DNA from: Tragulus kanchil | Taxonomy: Eukaryota; Chordata; Mammalia; Artiodactyla; Tragulidae | Assembly (NCBI GenBank): GCA_022376925.1 | Contig: JAIOJX010000025.1 | Coordinates: 137,103,301-137,167,300, forward strand | Length of the DNA: 64,000 nucleotides | Reading direction: 5' to 3' | Shown: positions 33,461 to 44,406 of the stretch, in pieces | Position numbering within the stretch: the first letter of the stretch is position 1 | How the letters are laid out: each line of letters starts with the position of its first letter | The notes under the pieces: model-generated | What the model was told of the DNA's origin: nothing | Seen by the model: the letters and a program-made list of their open reading frames with translations, nothing else | Databases searched by the model: none | Made by a program: the position numbers and the translations under genes

Positions 33461-35045
33461 CAATCCCACATCAAGAGTCTAGGAGATGGATCCGGGCAAC
33501 AGATGGGTGGCACTAACTCTGCTCTCTGGGGAAAAGGATTCCTCTAACATAGGGCTAAAGTCAACCTCCTTTTGCATGTGTGGGCTCAGCAGTCTTTATT
33601 TCCTCTCCATAGACTTGTCACTATACAGTTATGTAAACCTTCCAAGCCTTCTCTTTTCCTCAGAACTGGGAGGGTAAGCATAGTCTGTACTGTCAGTGTG
33701 ATTCATGTGTTAACATGGGGAGGTGCTCATTTGAGAAGAGAAACTTGGCTTCCACAGAGCTCCAGATATGACCTAGGATGTGCAGAGCAGACAAAAGAGG
33801 GAGAAGGGACACCTCGTCTCTGCAAAACAGAGATCTAGTGGACACAGTAAGTCTGGACAGACAGGGGATTTCTACACGGGTGCTGGCTATCTGAACACCA
33901 CGTGCCTGTCAGAAACAGATTTGGGAGCAAGGGCAAAAAAACACAAACACAAAAACAAAATGATTCATTGGGCACTTGAGTTCCTAACTTTAACCCCCCT
34001 ACCAGATTAATTTCAGGCCGGGGCTGGGACTCATCTGACCATTGCACACTGGTGCAGAATATGAGCCACTGGAAAAGATCCTGATGCTGGGAAAGCTTGA
34101 AGGCAAAAGGAGAAGGGGATGGCAGAGGATGAGATGGCTATATAGTGTCACCGACTCAATGGACATGAATTTGAGCAAACTCTGGGAGGCAGTGGAGGAG
34201 AGAGGAGCCTGGTGTGCTACATATAGTCCATGAGGTCACAAAGATCAGATATGACTTAGCGAATGAACAAAAATAGGCATAAATTCTTATGAACTGAGCA
34301 TAGTTTCCTATCATATAAAGCAGACACGTGGAGTGAGGGACTTCCAATTTCTATGCCCCCTTGTCATTCAGTTCAGTCCAGTTGCTCAATCAGGTCTGAC
34401 TCTTTGTGACCCCATGCAATGACGCATGCAAGGCTTCCCTGTCCTTCCCCTGGAGTTTGCTCAAACTCATGTCCACTGACTCAGTGATGCCATCCAACCA
34501 TCTCATCCTCTGTCGTCCCCTTCTCCTTCTGCTAATTCTACTTTACAATCCCACATCAAGAGTCTAGGAGATGGATCCGGGCAACAGATGGGTGGCACTA
34601 ACTCTGCTCTCTGGGGAAAAGGATTCCTCTAACATAGGGCTAAAGTCAACCTCCTTTTGCATGTGTGGGCTCAGCAGTCTTTATTTCCTCTCCATAGACT
34701 TGTCACTATACAGTTATGTAAACCTTCCAAGCCTTCTCTTTTCCTCAGAACTGGGAGGGTAAGCATAGTCTGTACTGTCAGTGTGATTCATGTGTTAACA
34801 TGGGGAGGTGCTCATTTGAGAAGAGAAACTTGGCTTCCACAGAGCTCCAGATATGACCTAGGATGTGCAGAGCAGACAAAAGAGGGAGAAGGGACACCTC
34901 GTCTCTGCAAAACAGAGATCTAGTGGACACAGTAAGTCTGGACAGACAGGGGATTTCTACACGGGTGCTGGCTATCTGAACACCACGTGCCTGTCAGAAA
35001 CAGATTTGGGAGCAAGGGAAAAAAAAAACAAAAAAAACATGATTC

Positions 35046-36900
35046 TTCATCCTGACCTATTTTGGAAATGAGCCAGTAGGGAAACGTTGAGATATTTTTC
35101 TCTTTTCAACACCATGAAAATTAACAGAATGCTCTGACACTTTATTTCTCTAGGCTATAAATCTGTATATTGATAGAGTCTTCCTTTCTGGGTATAGAAT
35201 ACTTAGGATTTAAGTTATTACTGACTTGAACAACAACAGAAGAGTTTTTGTTTGTTCCTGTAACAAATATTCAAGTAGTTCTGGCTTTACGTGCAGCTGG
35301 ATCCAGATCCTCATACGGTGTCATCAGGAATTAGCATCCGTCCATCCCTGGCTCTGCTCTCCTTTATGTTGGATTTCTTCTCTGGCAGGCTCTCCTCCTG
35401 TGGTAGCAAGATGACTTCCAGCAGCTCTGCAGGCACACACTGCCAGTTTAGCAATCCCAGCAGAGAAACGCTCTCTCCCCAAGGGTCTGAGCAAGAGGTT
35501 CAGGGCTGTGTCTGTTTCGTATGGCATTGGTCAGGGGTCAGTCCCAGCATTAGCTTCTGCAGCCGCAGGGATGTGGTGTTCTCACTGGTTGGATCTGAGT
35601 TTCCACCAGAGCCAGAGGGCTGTGTCCTCTCCATCAAAGCCACAAGAGAAGCGTCAGGGAGACATGATTTTCCTGAAGAAAGAGATAGACCCTGTATAGA
35701 AGAAGGGCACTGGTCACAGATGGTCTCTAGAACATTCTTCAATCAGGGCTTGGGTAGGCTTCATTAATTCATTTTTCCCCTGGTCCTTTTTTCCAAGTGT
35801 TGAGTTCCTTAGTTTCTCAGTCCAACCCATAAATACACCAGAAAAGTAAAAATTATTATTTTCATTAGATCACTGCACCAAATACAATAAAACAGGAGCC
35901 AATATATCAAGAAAAGAACTCTTTGCATAAGATTTCCTGGCTAGTCTTCCAGACCCAATAGTTACCTCTAGGTAATAACAAGCATCAAAACATTATTCAC
36001 CCAAACTCCCACATATTCATTCTGAGACTTCCATGTTACTTGTATGGGGCCAACTCTGTATTATTAAACGCACAGAATATGAGAAAGCATGGATAAAACC
36101 CAAAGTCTTGTTTTAGCCAACAGACTCGGCCTCCTCCCTAGACAGACCTTCACCCCAGCTTCAGGGAGCAACTTCACTAACTAATTTGACTTTTGAATCT
36201 GGTGGAACTGCTCCCACACATGCCTAGATAAGTCATACACTCCTCGACACGCTTCACAGAGTCTGATTAATTCCTATCAACTTATCCCCAATGCAAAAGG
36301 GGAGCACTTTATCATTTTGGCAGAAAGACTCAATTAACCAAGACTCCAAAAGCCAAGACGGAAAATCAAGTCCAAAGGGTGACATTTTAAACTGAATTCC
36401 TTCCTGCCCTATCCCGCTCTCCAAGTTAGCCAACATTTCCAACTCTCTTCCTGCCCATCTTCATAACATAAAACCACTTCTTTCTCCTCTGTCCTTAATG
36501 ATTCTCTATGATGCTATAACCACTGAAGCATAAACAGATCATCGGGGAGAGGCTGTAGATGAGAAATGGCAAAGCTGGAAGAGAGAACCTCGAAGGCAGG
36601 AGGATGCAGAGGAGCCAACTGGCCAGAGATGCTGGAGGGACGTGAAGGGGGTTTTCCAAAGGAAGGCAACTTAGAAGGGGTTGCCTATGGCATCCCACGC
36701 AGTGGTCAGTTTTATTTCATGTTACATTCTTCTCGCCCCTTTCACACCAATTGTGAGATAACCTTGTTTTCATCATTCAGAAGCCTTCTCCATGCTCTCT
36801 TTGGAATACTTCGCATATTGAACCAGTTTACCTGCTAACAAATGATCCAGTCTTGATGCTGGTCCGTGCTGCTGTCCCTGCTGCCTGCTAACACTGATTC
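35046..36900. other. Unassigned sequence with one longer chance-like frame
   Basis: A 158-codon plus-strand frame at 35291-35767 lacks recognisable domains, and frames on the opposite strand overlap it. The sequence around 35330-35480 (gcaagatgacttccagcagc) looks to me like an old interspersed repeat I cannot name. No splice or promoter evidence is seen. Confidence 0.4.
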
Positions 36901-36949
36901 AGGCTTCTGGTATACCAGGCACAGGGTCAGTGCTGGGCAGGAGTTCTTT

Positions 36950-37080
36950 GCTTTGATCTTCACAATAATTCCGTATTAATGGGATACTTTCACTACTCCC
37001 ATTTTCCAGATGAGGACAATTTCTTAACTTACCCAAAGTTAATCTATTAACAAGCAACAGGGCAGTGATAATACACAAGA
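36950..37080 (-). mobile_element. MIR SINE
   Basis: 'cccattttccagatgagg' and 'taacttacccaaagttaatc' are reverse MIR core. Confidence 0.6.
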
Positions 37081-37334
37081 ATGGAGAGAAGAAAAAAGAA
37101 ACCTAGAAAATCCATGTGTTGCCTATTGTTCCATGATCAGACTGTGTTTATGTTTTTAAGTATAGCTATGATCCTCTTTTTAGAATGGCCACTCAACAAA
37201 TACTTGATAAAAAATTGTATAGGCTGTTTTCTTTGGTTAAGGCATGTTAAAACACTAAGAATAACTAAAATTATAGGGGGATTAAATAGAAGTGGTGAAA
37301 AGACACACACTTCCAGTTTTAAGATAAATAAATA

Positions 37335-37610
37335 CTAGGGCTGTAATGCACAAGGTGGTTAATATAATTAACACTGCTTTATATTACATCCAAAGATCAT
37401 TAGGTGATAAAAACCTAAGCACTCTTATCATGAAGAAAAAATGTTTTTCTTATTCTTTTATTTTGTACCTATATGAGATGATGGATATTCACTAAATTGT
37501 GGATATCATTTCATGATGTATGTACGGCAGATCATTACACTGTACCTCGTAAACTTCTATAGTGCTGTATGTCAATTATATCTCCATAAACCTAAAAGAT
37601 ATAAGAGATG
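37335..37610 (+). mobile_element. L1-type 3' end
   Basis: 'gatgatggatattcactaaa', 'cattacactgtacctcgtaa', 'tgtcaattatatctccataa' is a common L1 3'-terminal pattern. Repeated at 38397-38672. Confidence 0.7.
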
Positions 37611-37620
37611 CAGTTTTTAT

Positions 37621-37763
37621 CCCTGAATTGGGAAGATAGCCTGGAGGAGGGCATGGCAACCCACTTCAACATTCTTGCCCGGAGAATCCGATGGACAGAG
37701 GAGCCTGGCGGGCTGCAGTCCATGGGGTCACAGAAGAGTCAGACGCGACTTAGCGACTAAACA
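37621..37763 (+). mobile_element. Bov-tA/Bov-A 3' part
   Basis: 'ggagggcatggcaacccac', 'attcttgcccggagaatcc', 'ctggcgggctgcagtccatg', 'gtcagacgcgacttagc'. The head is missing before 'ttgggaagat'. Repeated at 38683-38825. Confidence 0.9.
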
Positions 37764-39274
37764 ATGAAAACTAGAAGAAGAAAACCCTACAGGGATCATT
37801 TTTTCAAGACCAGCATATTCTAGTTACATTGAATTCCAAAGAAATACTTGAGTTTTTTCTAGGAGCACAAATCCCTTTCTTATCTGAGAGAGAACAGAGA
37901 CCCCATGACAGTGACTGCTTGATGATTTAAACTTAAATTTTGCCTTGCAAGAAGAAATCACACATACATACACACAAACCCATTGCGATTCCAGCACTCA
38001 AAGTTAGTGTACACTGGAATTTACACAAGATACGAAGCTAGGAGAGTGAGGTTGGGATTTCATGTATTTATTAGCTATGGGACTCAGGACAAATCTCTTA
38101 ACTTTCACCATTATGAGGACAATCACCATATATGTGCGTGAGACTGCTATGAAGGCTCAGTATGATGGTGAATAGAAAATCCATGTTGCCTATTGTTCCA
38201 TGACTGTGTTTATGTTTTTAAGTATAGCTATGATCCTCTTTTTAGAATGGCCACTCAACAAATACTTGATAAAAAATTGTATAGGCTGTTTTCTTTGGTT
38301 AAGGCATGTTAAAACACTAAGAATAACTAAAATTATAGGGGGATTAAATAGAAGTGGTGAAAAGACACACACTTCCAGTTTTAAGATAAATAAATACTAG
38401 GGCTGTAATGCACAAGGTGGTTAATATAATTAACACTGCTTTATATTACATCCAAAGATCATTAGGTGATAAAAACCTAAGCACTCTTATCATGAAGAAA
38501 AAATGTTTTTCTTATTCTTTTATTTTGTACCTATATGAGATGATGGATATTCACTAAATTGTGGATATCATTTCATGATGTATGTACGGCAGATCATTAC
38601 ACTGTACCTCGTAAACTTCTATAGTGCTGTATGTCAATTATATCTCCATAAACCTAAAAGATATAAGAGATGCAGTTTTTATCCCTGAATTGGGAAGATA
38701 GCCTGGAGGAGGGCATGGCAACCCACTTCAACATTCTTGCCCGGAGAATCCGATGGACAGAGGAGCCTGGCGGGCTGCAGTCCATGGGGTCACAGAAGAG
38801 TCAGACGCGACTTAGCGACTAAACAATGAAAACTAGAAGAAGAAAACCCTACAGGGATCATTTTTTCAAGACCAGCATATTCTAGTTACATTGAATTCCA
38901 AAGAAATACTTGAGTTTTTTCTAGGAGCACAAATCCCTTTCTTATCTGAGAGAGAACAGAGACCCCATGACAGTGACTGCTTGATGATTTAAACTTAAAT
39001 TTTGCCTTGCAAGAAGAAATCACACATACATACACACAAACCCATTGCGATTCCAGCACTCAAAGTTAGTGTACACTGGAATTTACACAAGATACGAAGC
39101 TAGGAGAGTGAGGTTGGGATTTCATGTATTTATTAGCTATGGGACTCAGGACAAATCTCTTAACTTTCACCATTATGAGGACAATCACCATATATGTGCG
39201 TGAGACTGCTATGAAGGCTCAGTATGATGGTGAATAGAAAATATGCTGACAACTACTCAAAAAATAAATGTAGG

Positions 39275-39545
39275 GGGCTTCCCTGGTGGTCCAATGGGTA
39301 AAGAGTCCACCTTGCAGAGCAAGGGGCACTGGTTCAATCCCTGGCTGAGGAAGACCCTACATGCGGCAGAGTGGCTGGACCGGTGTGTCCAATTATAAGC
39401 CAGCGCTCTGGAGCGCATGCGCCCAGAGCTGGTGCTCTGCAGCGAGAGAGGCCACTGCAATGAGAGGCCCATACATGCCAAAGAATAAAGATGGATGAAA
39501 ATTAAAAATAAATAACCAATAAAAGAGGGCAAAATTTTAAAAATA
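39275..39545 (+). mobile_element. CHR-type SINE without GC-rich block
   Basis: 'gggcttccctggtggtccaa', 'tggttcaatccctggctg', 'ccagagctggtgctctgc', then 'aataaccaataaaagagggc' and an A-rich tail. Repeated at 40392-40662. Confidence 0.9.
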
Positions 39546-39679
39546 AATAAATAGCTTTAATTGAAATCTGACATACACTATTCTTTGATCCAGCAATCCC
39601 ACTTGTAGGAGATTAACTTCAGACAGAAAAACAAAAGGACATAAAGACATATGTGCAGTTGGACCATAAAGAAGGCTTA

Positions 39680-40012
39680 GAGTCGAAGAATTGATGCCTT
39701 TGAGCTGTGGTGTTGGAGAAGACTCTTGAGAGTTCCCTGGACAGCAAGGAGATTAAATGAGTCAATTCTAAAGGAAATCAACCTTGACTATTCATTGGAA
39801 GGACTGATGCTGAAGCTGAAGCTCCAATACTTTGGTCACTTGATGTGAAGGGTTGACTCCTTCAAAAGCACCCTGATGCTGGGAAAGACTGAGGGTAGGA
39901 GGATAAAGGGGCATCAGTGAATGAGACAGATGAATGCATTATCAACTCAATGGGCATGAGTTTGAGCAAACTCTGGGAGACAGTGAAGGACAGGGAAGCC
40001 TGGCATGCTGCA
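39680..40012 (+). mobile_element. BovB LINE 3' region, cut at the join
   Basis: 'aattgatgcctttgagctg', 'gaaggactgatgctgaagc', 'tccaatactttggtcactt' is BovB ORF end and 3' UTR. It stops at the join. Confidence 0.88.
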
Positions 40013-40796
40013 TTCCAAAGAAATACTTGAGGTTTTTCTAGGAGCACAAATCCCTTTCTTATCTGAGAGAGAACAGAGACCCCATGACAGTGACTGCTTG
40101 ATGATTTAAACTTAAATTTTGCCTTGCAAGAAGAAATCACACATACATACACACAAACCCATTGCGATTCCAGCACTCAAAGTTAGTGTACACTGGAATT
40201 TACACAAGATACGAAGCTAGGAGAGTGAGGTTGGGATTTCATGTATTTATTAGCTATGGGACTCAGGACAAATCTCTTAACTTTCACCATTATGAGGACA
40301 ATCACCATATATGTGCGTGAGACTGCTATGAAGGCTCAGTATGATGGTGAATAGAAAATATGCTGACAACTACTCAAAAAATAAATGTAGGGGGCTTCCC
40401 TGGTGGTCCAATGGGTAAAGAGTCCACCTTGCAGAGCAAGGGGCACTGGTTCAATCCCTGGCTGAGGAAGACCCTACATGCGGCAGAGTGGCTGGACCGG
40501 TGTGTCCAATTATAAGCCAGCGCTCTGGAGCGCATGCGCCCAGAGCTGGTGCTCTGCAGCGAGAGAGGCCACTGCAATGAGAGGCCCATACATGCCAAAG
40601 AATAAAGATGGATGAAAATTAAAAATAAATAACCAATAAAAGAGGGCAAAATTTTAAAAATAAATAAATAGCTTTAATTGAAATCTGACATACACTATTC
40701 TTTGATCCAGCAATCCCACTTGTAGGAGATTAACTTCAGACAGAAAAACAAAAGGACATAAAGACATATGTGCAGTTGGACCATAAAGAAGGCTTA

Positions 40797-41182
40797 GAGT
40801 CGAAGAATTGATGCCTTTGAGCTGTGGTGTTGGAGAAGACTCTTGAGAGTCCCCTGGACAGCAAGGAGATTAAATGAGTCAATTCTAAAGGAAATCAACC
40901 TTGACTATTCATTGGAAGGACTGATGCTGAAGCTGAAGCTCCAATACTTTGGTCACTTGATGTGAAGGGTTGACTCCTTCAAAAGCACCCTGATGCTGGG
41001 AAAGACTGAGGGTAGGAGGATAAAGGGGCATCAGTGAATGAGACAGATGAATGCATTATCAACTCAATGGGCATGAGTTTGAGCAAACTCTGGGAGACAG
41101 TGAAGGACAGGGAAGCCTGGCATGCTGCAGCCCGTGGGGGCACAGAAAGTCAGACACGACTGAGTAACTGAACAACAACACG
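40797..41182 (+). mobile_element. BovB LINE 3' region, complete 3' end
   Basis: It is the same element as 39680-40012 but continues through 'gtcagacacgactgagtaac' to an aacaacaaca end. The insertion here is the authentic full version. Confidence 0.9.
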
Positions 41183-41299
41183 GAAGTGTTCATTAAGTAG
41201 TGAAATTACAATGTGATTCCAGTAAAGGCTGGAAAGGCTGATGAAGTCATGGTCCATTCGTGGCACAATGGCTGCAAGTATGAGCAGTGGACTGGGCAG

Positions 41300-41515
41300 G
41301 AGGGGTGACGGAGCTGACTCGCCTGAGCTGGGGTCCTGCTGGCACTAATGTTTATGACCCCGGGCAAATCACACAGCCTTTCAAGACCTCAGGCTCCTCT
41401 CTCCAGAAAGTGGGAATGAGAAAAGTAGTTACCTCAGAGGTGGTTGTGAAGATTAAAGTTCGTTAACTCTTGGAAAATTCTTAGAAGCACAAATAGCACC
41501 TAATAAAATTTTCTA
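41300..41515 (+). mobile_element. MIR SINE
   Basis: 'gaccccgggcaaatcacaca', 'agaaagtgggaatgagaaaa', 'ggttgtgaagattaaagttc' fit a sense MIR. Confidence 0.7.
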
Positions 41516-41623
41516 AATATCATTTTGTAACCATACTTTTAAAAAAGAATAACCCTAAGTGCTGAGGTAGTAAATCCAGTTAAAAAGCAGCACACTGCAT
41601 CCTGTTCTGTTTAAGAAAGTAGA

Positions 41624-41626
<3 letters not shown>

Positions 41627-41680
<54 letters not shown>
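41627..41680. repeat. (GT)27 microsatellite
   Basis: Uninterrupted run of 27 GT units, the longest pure dinucleotide tract in the window. Confidence 0.97.
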
Positions 41681-41683
<3 letters not shown>

Positions 41684-41898
41684 TGCATGTTTGCACAGTT
41701 AACAAAAGAATTGCAATGAATATACTTTTTTTCTTTACGACGTTACCTTAGGGACACATGGAATGAGAGAGTTGAAAAAGACACTCTTCTTAGAGAATTT
41801 AAGTGCTCAGAATATGAGTGATTTTTTTCTTTATCATTTTTAAGTATTTTTCAAAGAAATGAAAACATTAATGTTACTTGAATCTATTGCTCCATTGA

Positions 41899-42236
41899 GG
41901 GCTTCCCCTGATGGTCCAGTGGATAAGGACACCACCTTGCAGTGCAAGGGGCACCGGTTCGATCCCTGGCCTGGGAAGATCCCACGTGCCGCGGAGCAGC
42001 TGGACTGATGTGTCCAGTCACTGAGCCGGAGCTCTGGAACGCATACGCCCAGATCCTGCGCTCTGTGACAACAGACGCCACCGTGATGGGAGGCCCCCAG
42101 GAGCCAAAGAACAAAAGACGGATGAAAACAGAGAAATGAAAGACCAATAGAAGTGGCCCGCCCGCTCCCCTCCCTCCCCAACCTGAACCCCGCACAAAAA
42201 TAAATAAATAAATAAATCTTTAAAAAAAAAAAAAAA
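41899..42236 (+). mobile_element. Young CHR-type SINE with GC-rich block and T+ tail
   Basis: A-box-like tggtccagtgg lies at 41912-41922 and the B-box ggttcgatccc at 41956-41966. The block gtggcccgcccgctcccctc follows, then overlapping AATAAA units and TCTTT at 42217-42221 just before the A-run. An 18-bp perfect target-site duplication, aatctattgctccattga, lies at 41881-41898 and 42237-42254. This marks a recent insertion. Confidence 0.94.
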
Positions 42237-42254
42237 AATCTATTGCTCCATTGA

Positions 42255-43615
42255 AAACGAACCTCCTCCTTTCGTAGGAATGCTGCAAAACAGAGGCTAC
42301 AGCTGCGTGCTCTCCAAAGGGCCTGAGGAGCTAGAACAAGGGGTCCATGGGAGCTAGTCAACGTGACACAAAGCCTAAGAAAAACCACACATTTGTCAGT
42401 AAGAAGGTGGCTTCGCATAACTCAAGCATCGTGTGCGTCCACTCGTGCCCCAGATTACACTAACTCAGTGTAATAACACTGATTACATCAGGCTGATGAA
42501 ATAGTCAAAGAAACCAGTTTTATTTTTTTACAAGTCATGATTAATTATAAAGAGAAAAACCAATCCTGGCTTAATATAAGCAGTCAAAGTCCTTCAAAAC
42601 AGAGAAATCAGTGGATGAAAAGATGGAGGACTAACAGGTCAACAGACCTTCACTGTCTGCTACCATTTTTCAGACATTTCAAAAACTTCCAGGATGTTTC
42701 CTTTACCCAAGTGAATGAAAGAAGTCTCTCTGGCTGTCCCTGGCTGATACTAGGAACTCCTTAAAGGCTTCAAGTCAGGCAGCAGTTTTTGCCAATTAAC
42801 AACTTGATGGTCTCCAGGTCCAGTGTAACTGCCCTAATCTCTCGCTTATTTTCACCAGATAGGGAGGAGTCAGTCATACCCTCGACTGAACTGCCCATCT
42901 CTCTGAGGTTGCCTCTGGCCCCTCTCCCCACCGCGGCCGTGGCCTCGCCTCTGCTGGTTAAGCCCAGCATGTCTGAACATTTAGTCATCACTTCAGAGCC
43001 ACTCTTCCAGGAAAAGGCTATTGTTCCTGAACTTCCTGATCACTTACTTCCTGTCATTTTTTTTTTTTCACAAGGGAAAGAATAAAGCCCCTTCTAACAT
43101 CACAGAGGATTCAGCTCAATTTCATAAGTGTAGTTCACTGGATTATAATTATTTACTTTATTTGGCCATCCAAACACACCAATGCTAGGTAGGGTAGCCC
43201 ACGTAATCAACAGTGTCCCTGAGCCACAGGCAACTTCCACATGACTGCTCAGTACAAGCATCACTTTTTCATTCACAAGTCCATGTGGCTTACAAGTGAT
43301 TTTGATCCAAGACCTCAAAGAAAGCTTGTAAGAGACTCCACTTTATCAATACTACCCCATGACCCAGTTGATGAAGAAAATAATCAGATACAGAAAGGGT
43401 TGACCTCTCCCCTGGCTGGAGAGGAGGTGGCAGGCACATGAAAACCTGGAAATGCCTCCCCGCCTTTCTGCTCCTGCCCTGCCCCCGCCCCACACAAAGA
43501 TAACAACTGGGTCAGAAAACTGAGTCTCACTGTCCAGAGGGACTAAGTCACTGGGAGGGGCAAAATGAAGAGGCGGGAAGCTCAGGAAACCCCAGAACCT
43601 GGGTTTTAATACTGA
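42255..43615. other. Unassigned sequence
   Basis: No recognised repeat. Open frames at 42789-43085 (98 codons, plus) and 42770-42991 (minus) overlap on opposite strands, and I identify neither. The A/T run at 43059-43069 explains the end of the first. Confidence 0.4.
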
Positions 43616-43617
43616 CA

Positions 43618-43662
43618 TACATGCACACACACACACATACAAATGCACAAAAACACACACTT
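43618..43662. repeat. Imperfect (CA)n microsatellite
   Basis: Interrupted acac/atac units. Confidence 0.8.
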
Positions 43663-43799
43663 GTTTAAGAGATTGAAATACATACCATCCCAATTAATTT
43701 TGACAACGCTCCCACAGGGTAGGTAATTTTAGTCTCCCAACTTTATATATTAACACACTTGTCTAAGTTCACACCGTAAAGCAGTTCATTCACTTGTCT

Positions 43800-44345
43800 G
43801 ACAACACAGTTGCACTATTAGCCCCTTCATTTGCTGTGTAACTTCTGAGTCACCCAGCCATGCGGAACCTCAGCGTCCTCATCTGTAAAATGGGAATAAT
43901 AAGGTGTATAAAATCTGCTTCCATAGTGAGTTGAGAATTAAATGAATTTCTGTATATAAGGTATTCACCGCACACTGAGGTTCATGTCTCCTTGTCTCAG
44001 CTTTAGTTTGTGTGCGTGCGTGCTCGGCAGCTTCAGTCATGTCCAACTCTTTGCAGCTCTATAGCCTGAAGCCCACCAGGCTCCTCTGTTCATGGGATTC
44101 TCCAGGCAAGAATCCTGGAGTGGGCTGCTGTGCCCTCCTCCAGGGGATCTTCCCAACCCAAATCCATGTCTCCCGTGTCTCCTGTACTGCAGACAGGTGC
44201 TTTAGAGCTGAGCCACTTTCAAGTCCCCAACTTTAGCTTGCTGCTAGGTAATTGTTTACATCACCAGGTTATTATAAGATTTGAATGAGAAAATGTATGA
44301 AAGTGCTTTAGAAATGATAATTTGCTATATAAAATCAGTCATTAT
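43800..44345 (+). mobile_element. MIR SINE split by Bov-A2
   Basis: Left part: 'gtcctcatctgtaaaatggg', 'aataataaggtgtataaaa'. Right part: 'gaaagtgctttagaaatgat', 'atcagtcattattattct'. The Bov-A2 separates them. Confidence 0.7.
44009..44225 (-). mobile_element. Bov-A2 SINE
   Basis: 'cagcttcagtcatgtccaac', 'attctccaggcaagaatcct', 'ccctcctccaggggatcttc', 'ctgtactgcagacaggtgc'. The flanks ctttagtttg and ctttagcttg look like a decayed target-site duplication. Confidence 0.9.
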
Positions 44346-44406
44346 TATTCTTAAGATATATTTTAAACAAAGATACTTGACCATGTAGTTTGCCAAGTAT
44401 CAGACT

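Larger units (their letters stand above)
32892..35045. repeat. Tandem duplication 9, period 1085 bp
   Basis: Copy 1 is 32892-33969 and copy 2 is 33970-35045. The first 45 bases of copy 2 are a scrambled version of copy 1 (gaps and an extra run of C's). The A-rich last 40 bases also differ. The interior is near identical. Confidence 0.95.
37104..39242. repeat. Tandem duplication 10, period about 1062 bp
   Basis: Copy 1 is 37104-38172 and copy 2 is 38173-39242. The first 40 bases of copy 2 lack 'tg' and 'atca' seen in copy 1. The rest is near identical. The octamer tagaaaat is present at both outer edges and at the join. Confidence 0.95.
38895..41129. repeat. Tandem duplication 11, period 1117 bp
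   Basis: Copy 1 is 38895-40011 and copy 2 is 40012-41129, with an exact 1117-bp offset. The join cuts a BovB end in copy 1 (gcatgctgca then ttccaaag), while copy 2 runs on through the complete end. It overlaps duplication 10, so 37833-38172 occurs three times. Confidence 0.96.

Noticed and set aside
35291..35767. 158-codon open frame as a gene
   Set aside because: No recognised domain, overlapping frames on the other strand, no splice or promoter support, and part of the sequence looks like an old repeat.
41899..41980. tRNA-Glu gene
   Set aside because: The A- and B-box-like words belong to tRNA-derived SINE heads, which lack a proper cloverleaf and occur at many sites in the window.
41840..42418. 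192-codon minus-strand frame as a gene
   Set aside because: It runs straight through the antisense of the SINE at 41899-42236 including its tail; the protein is SINE translation plus flanks.
42789..43085. 98-codon frame as a gene or retrocopy
   Set aside because: It overlaps an equally open frame on the other strand and I recognise neither; support is insufficient.
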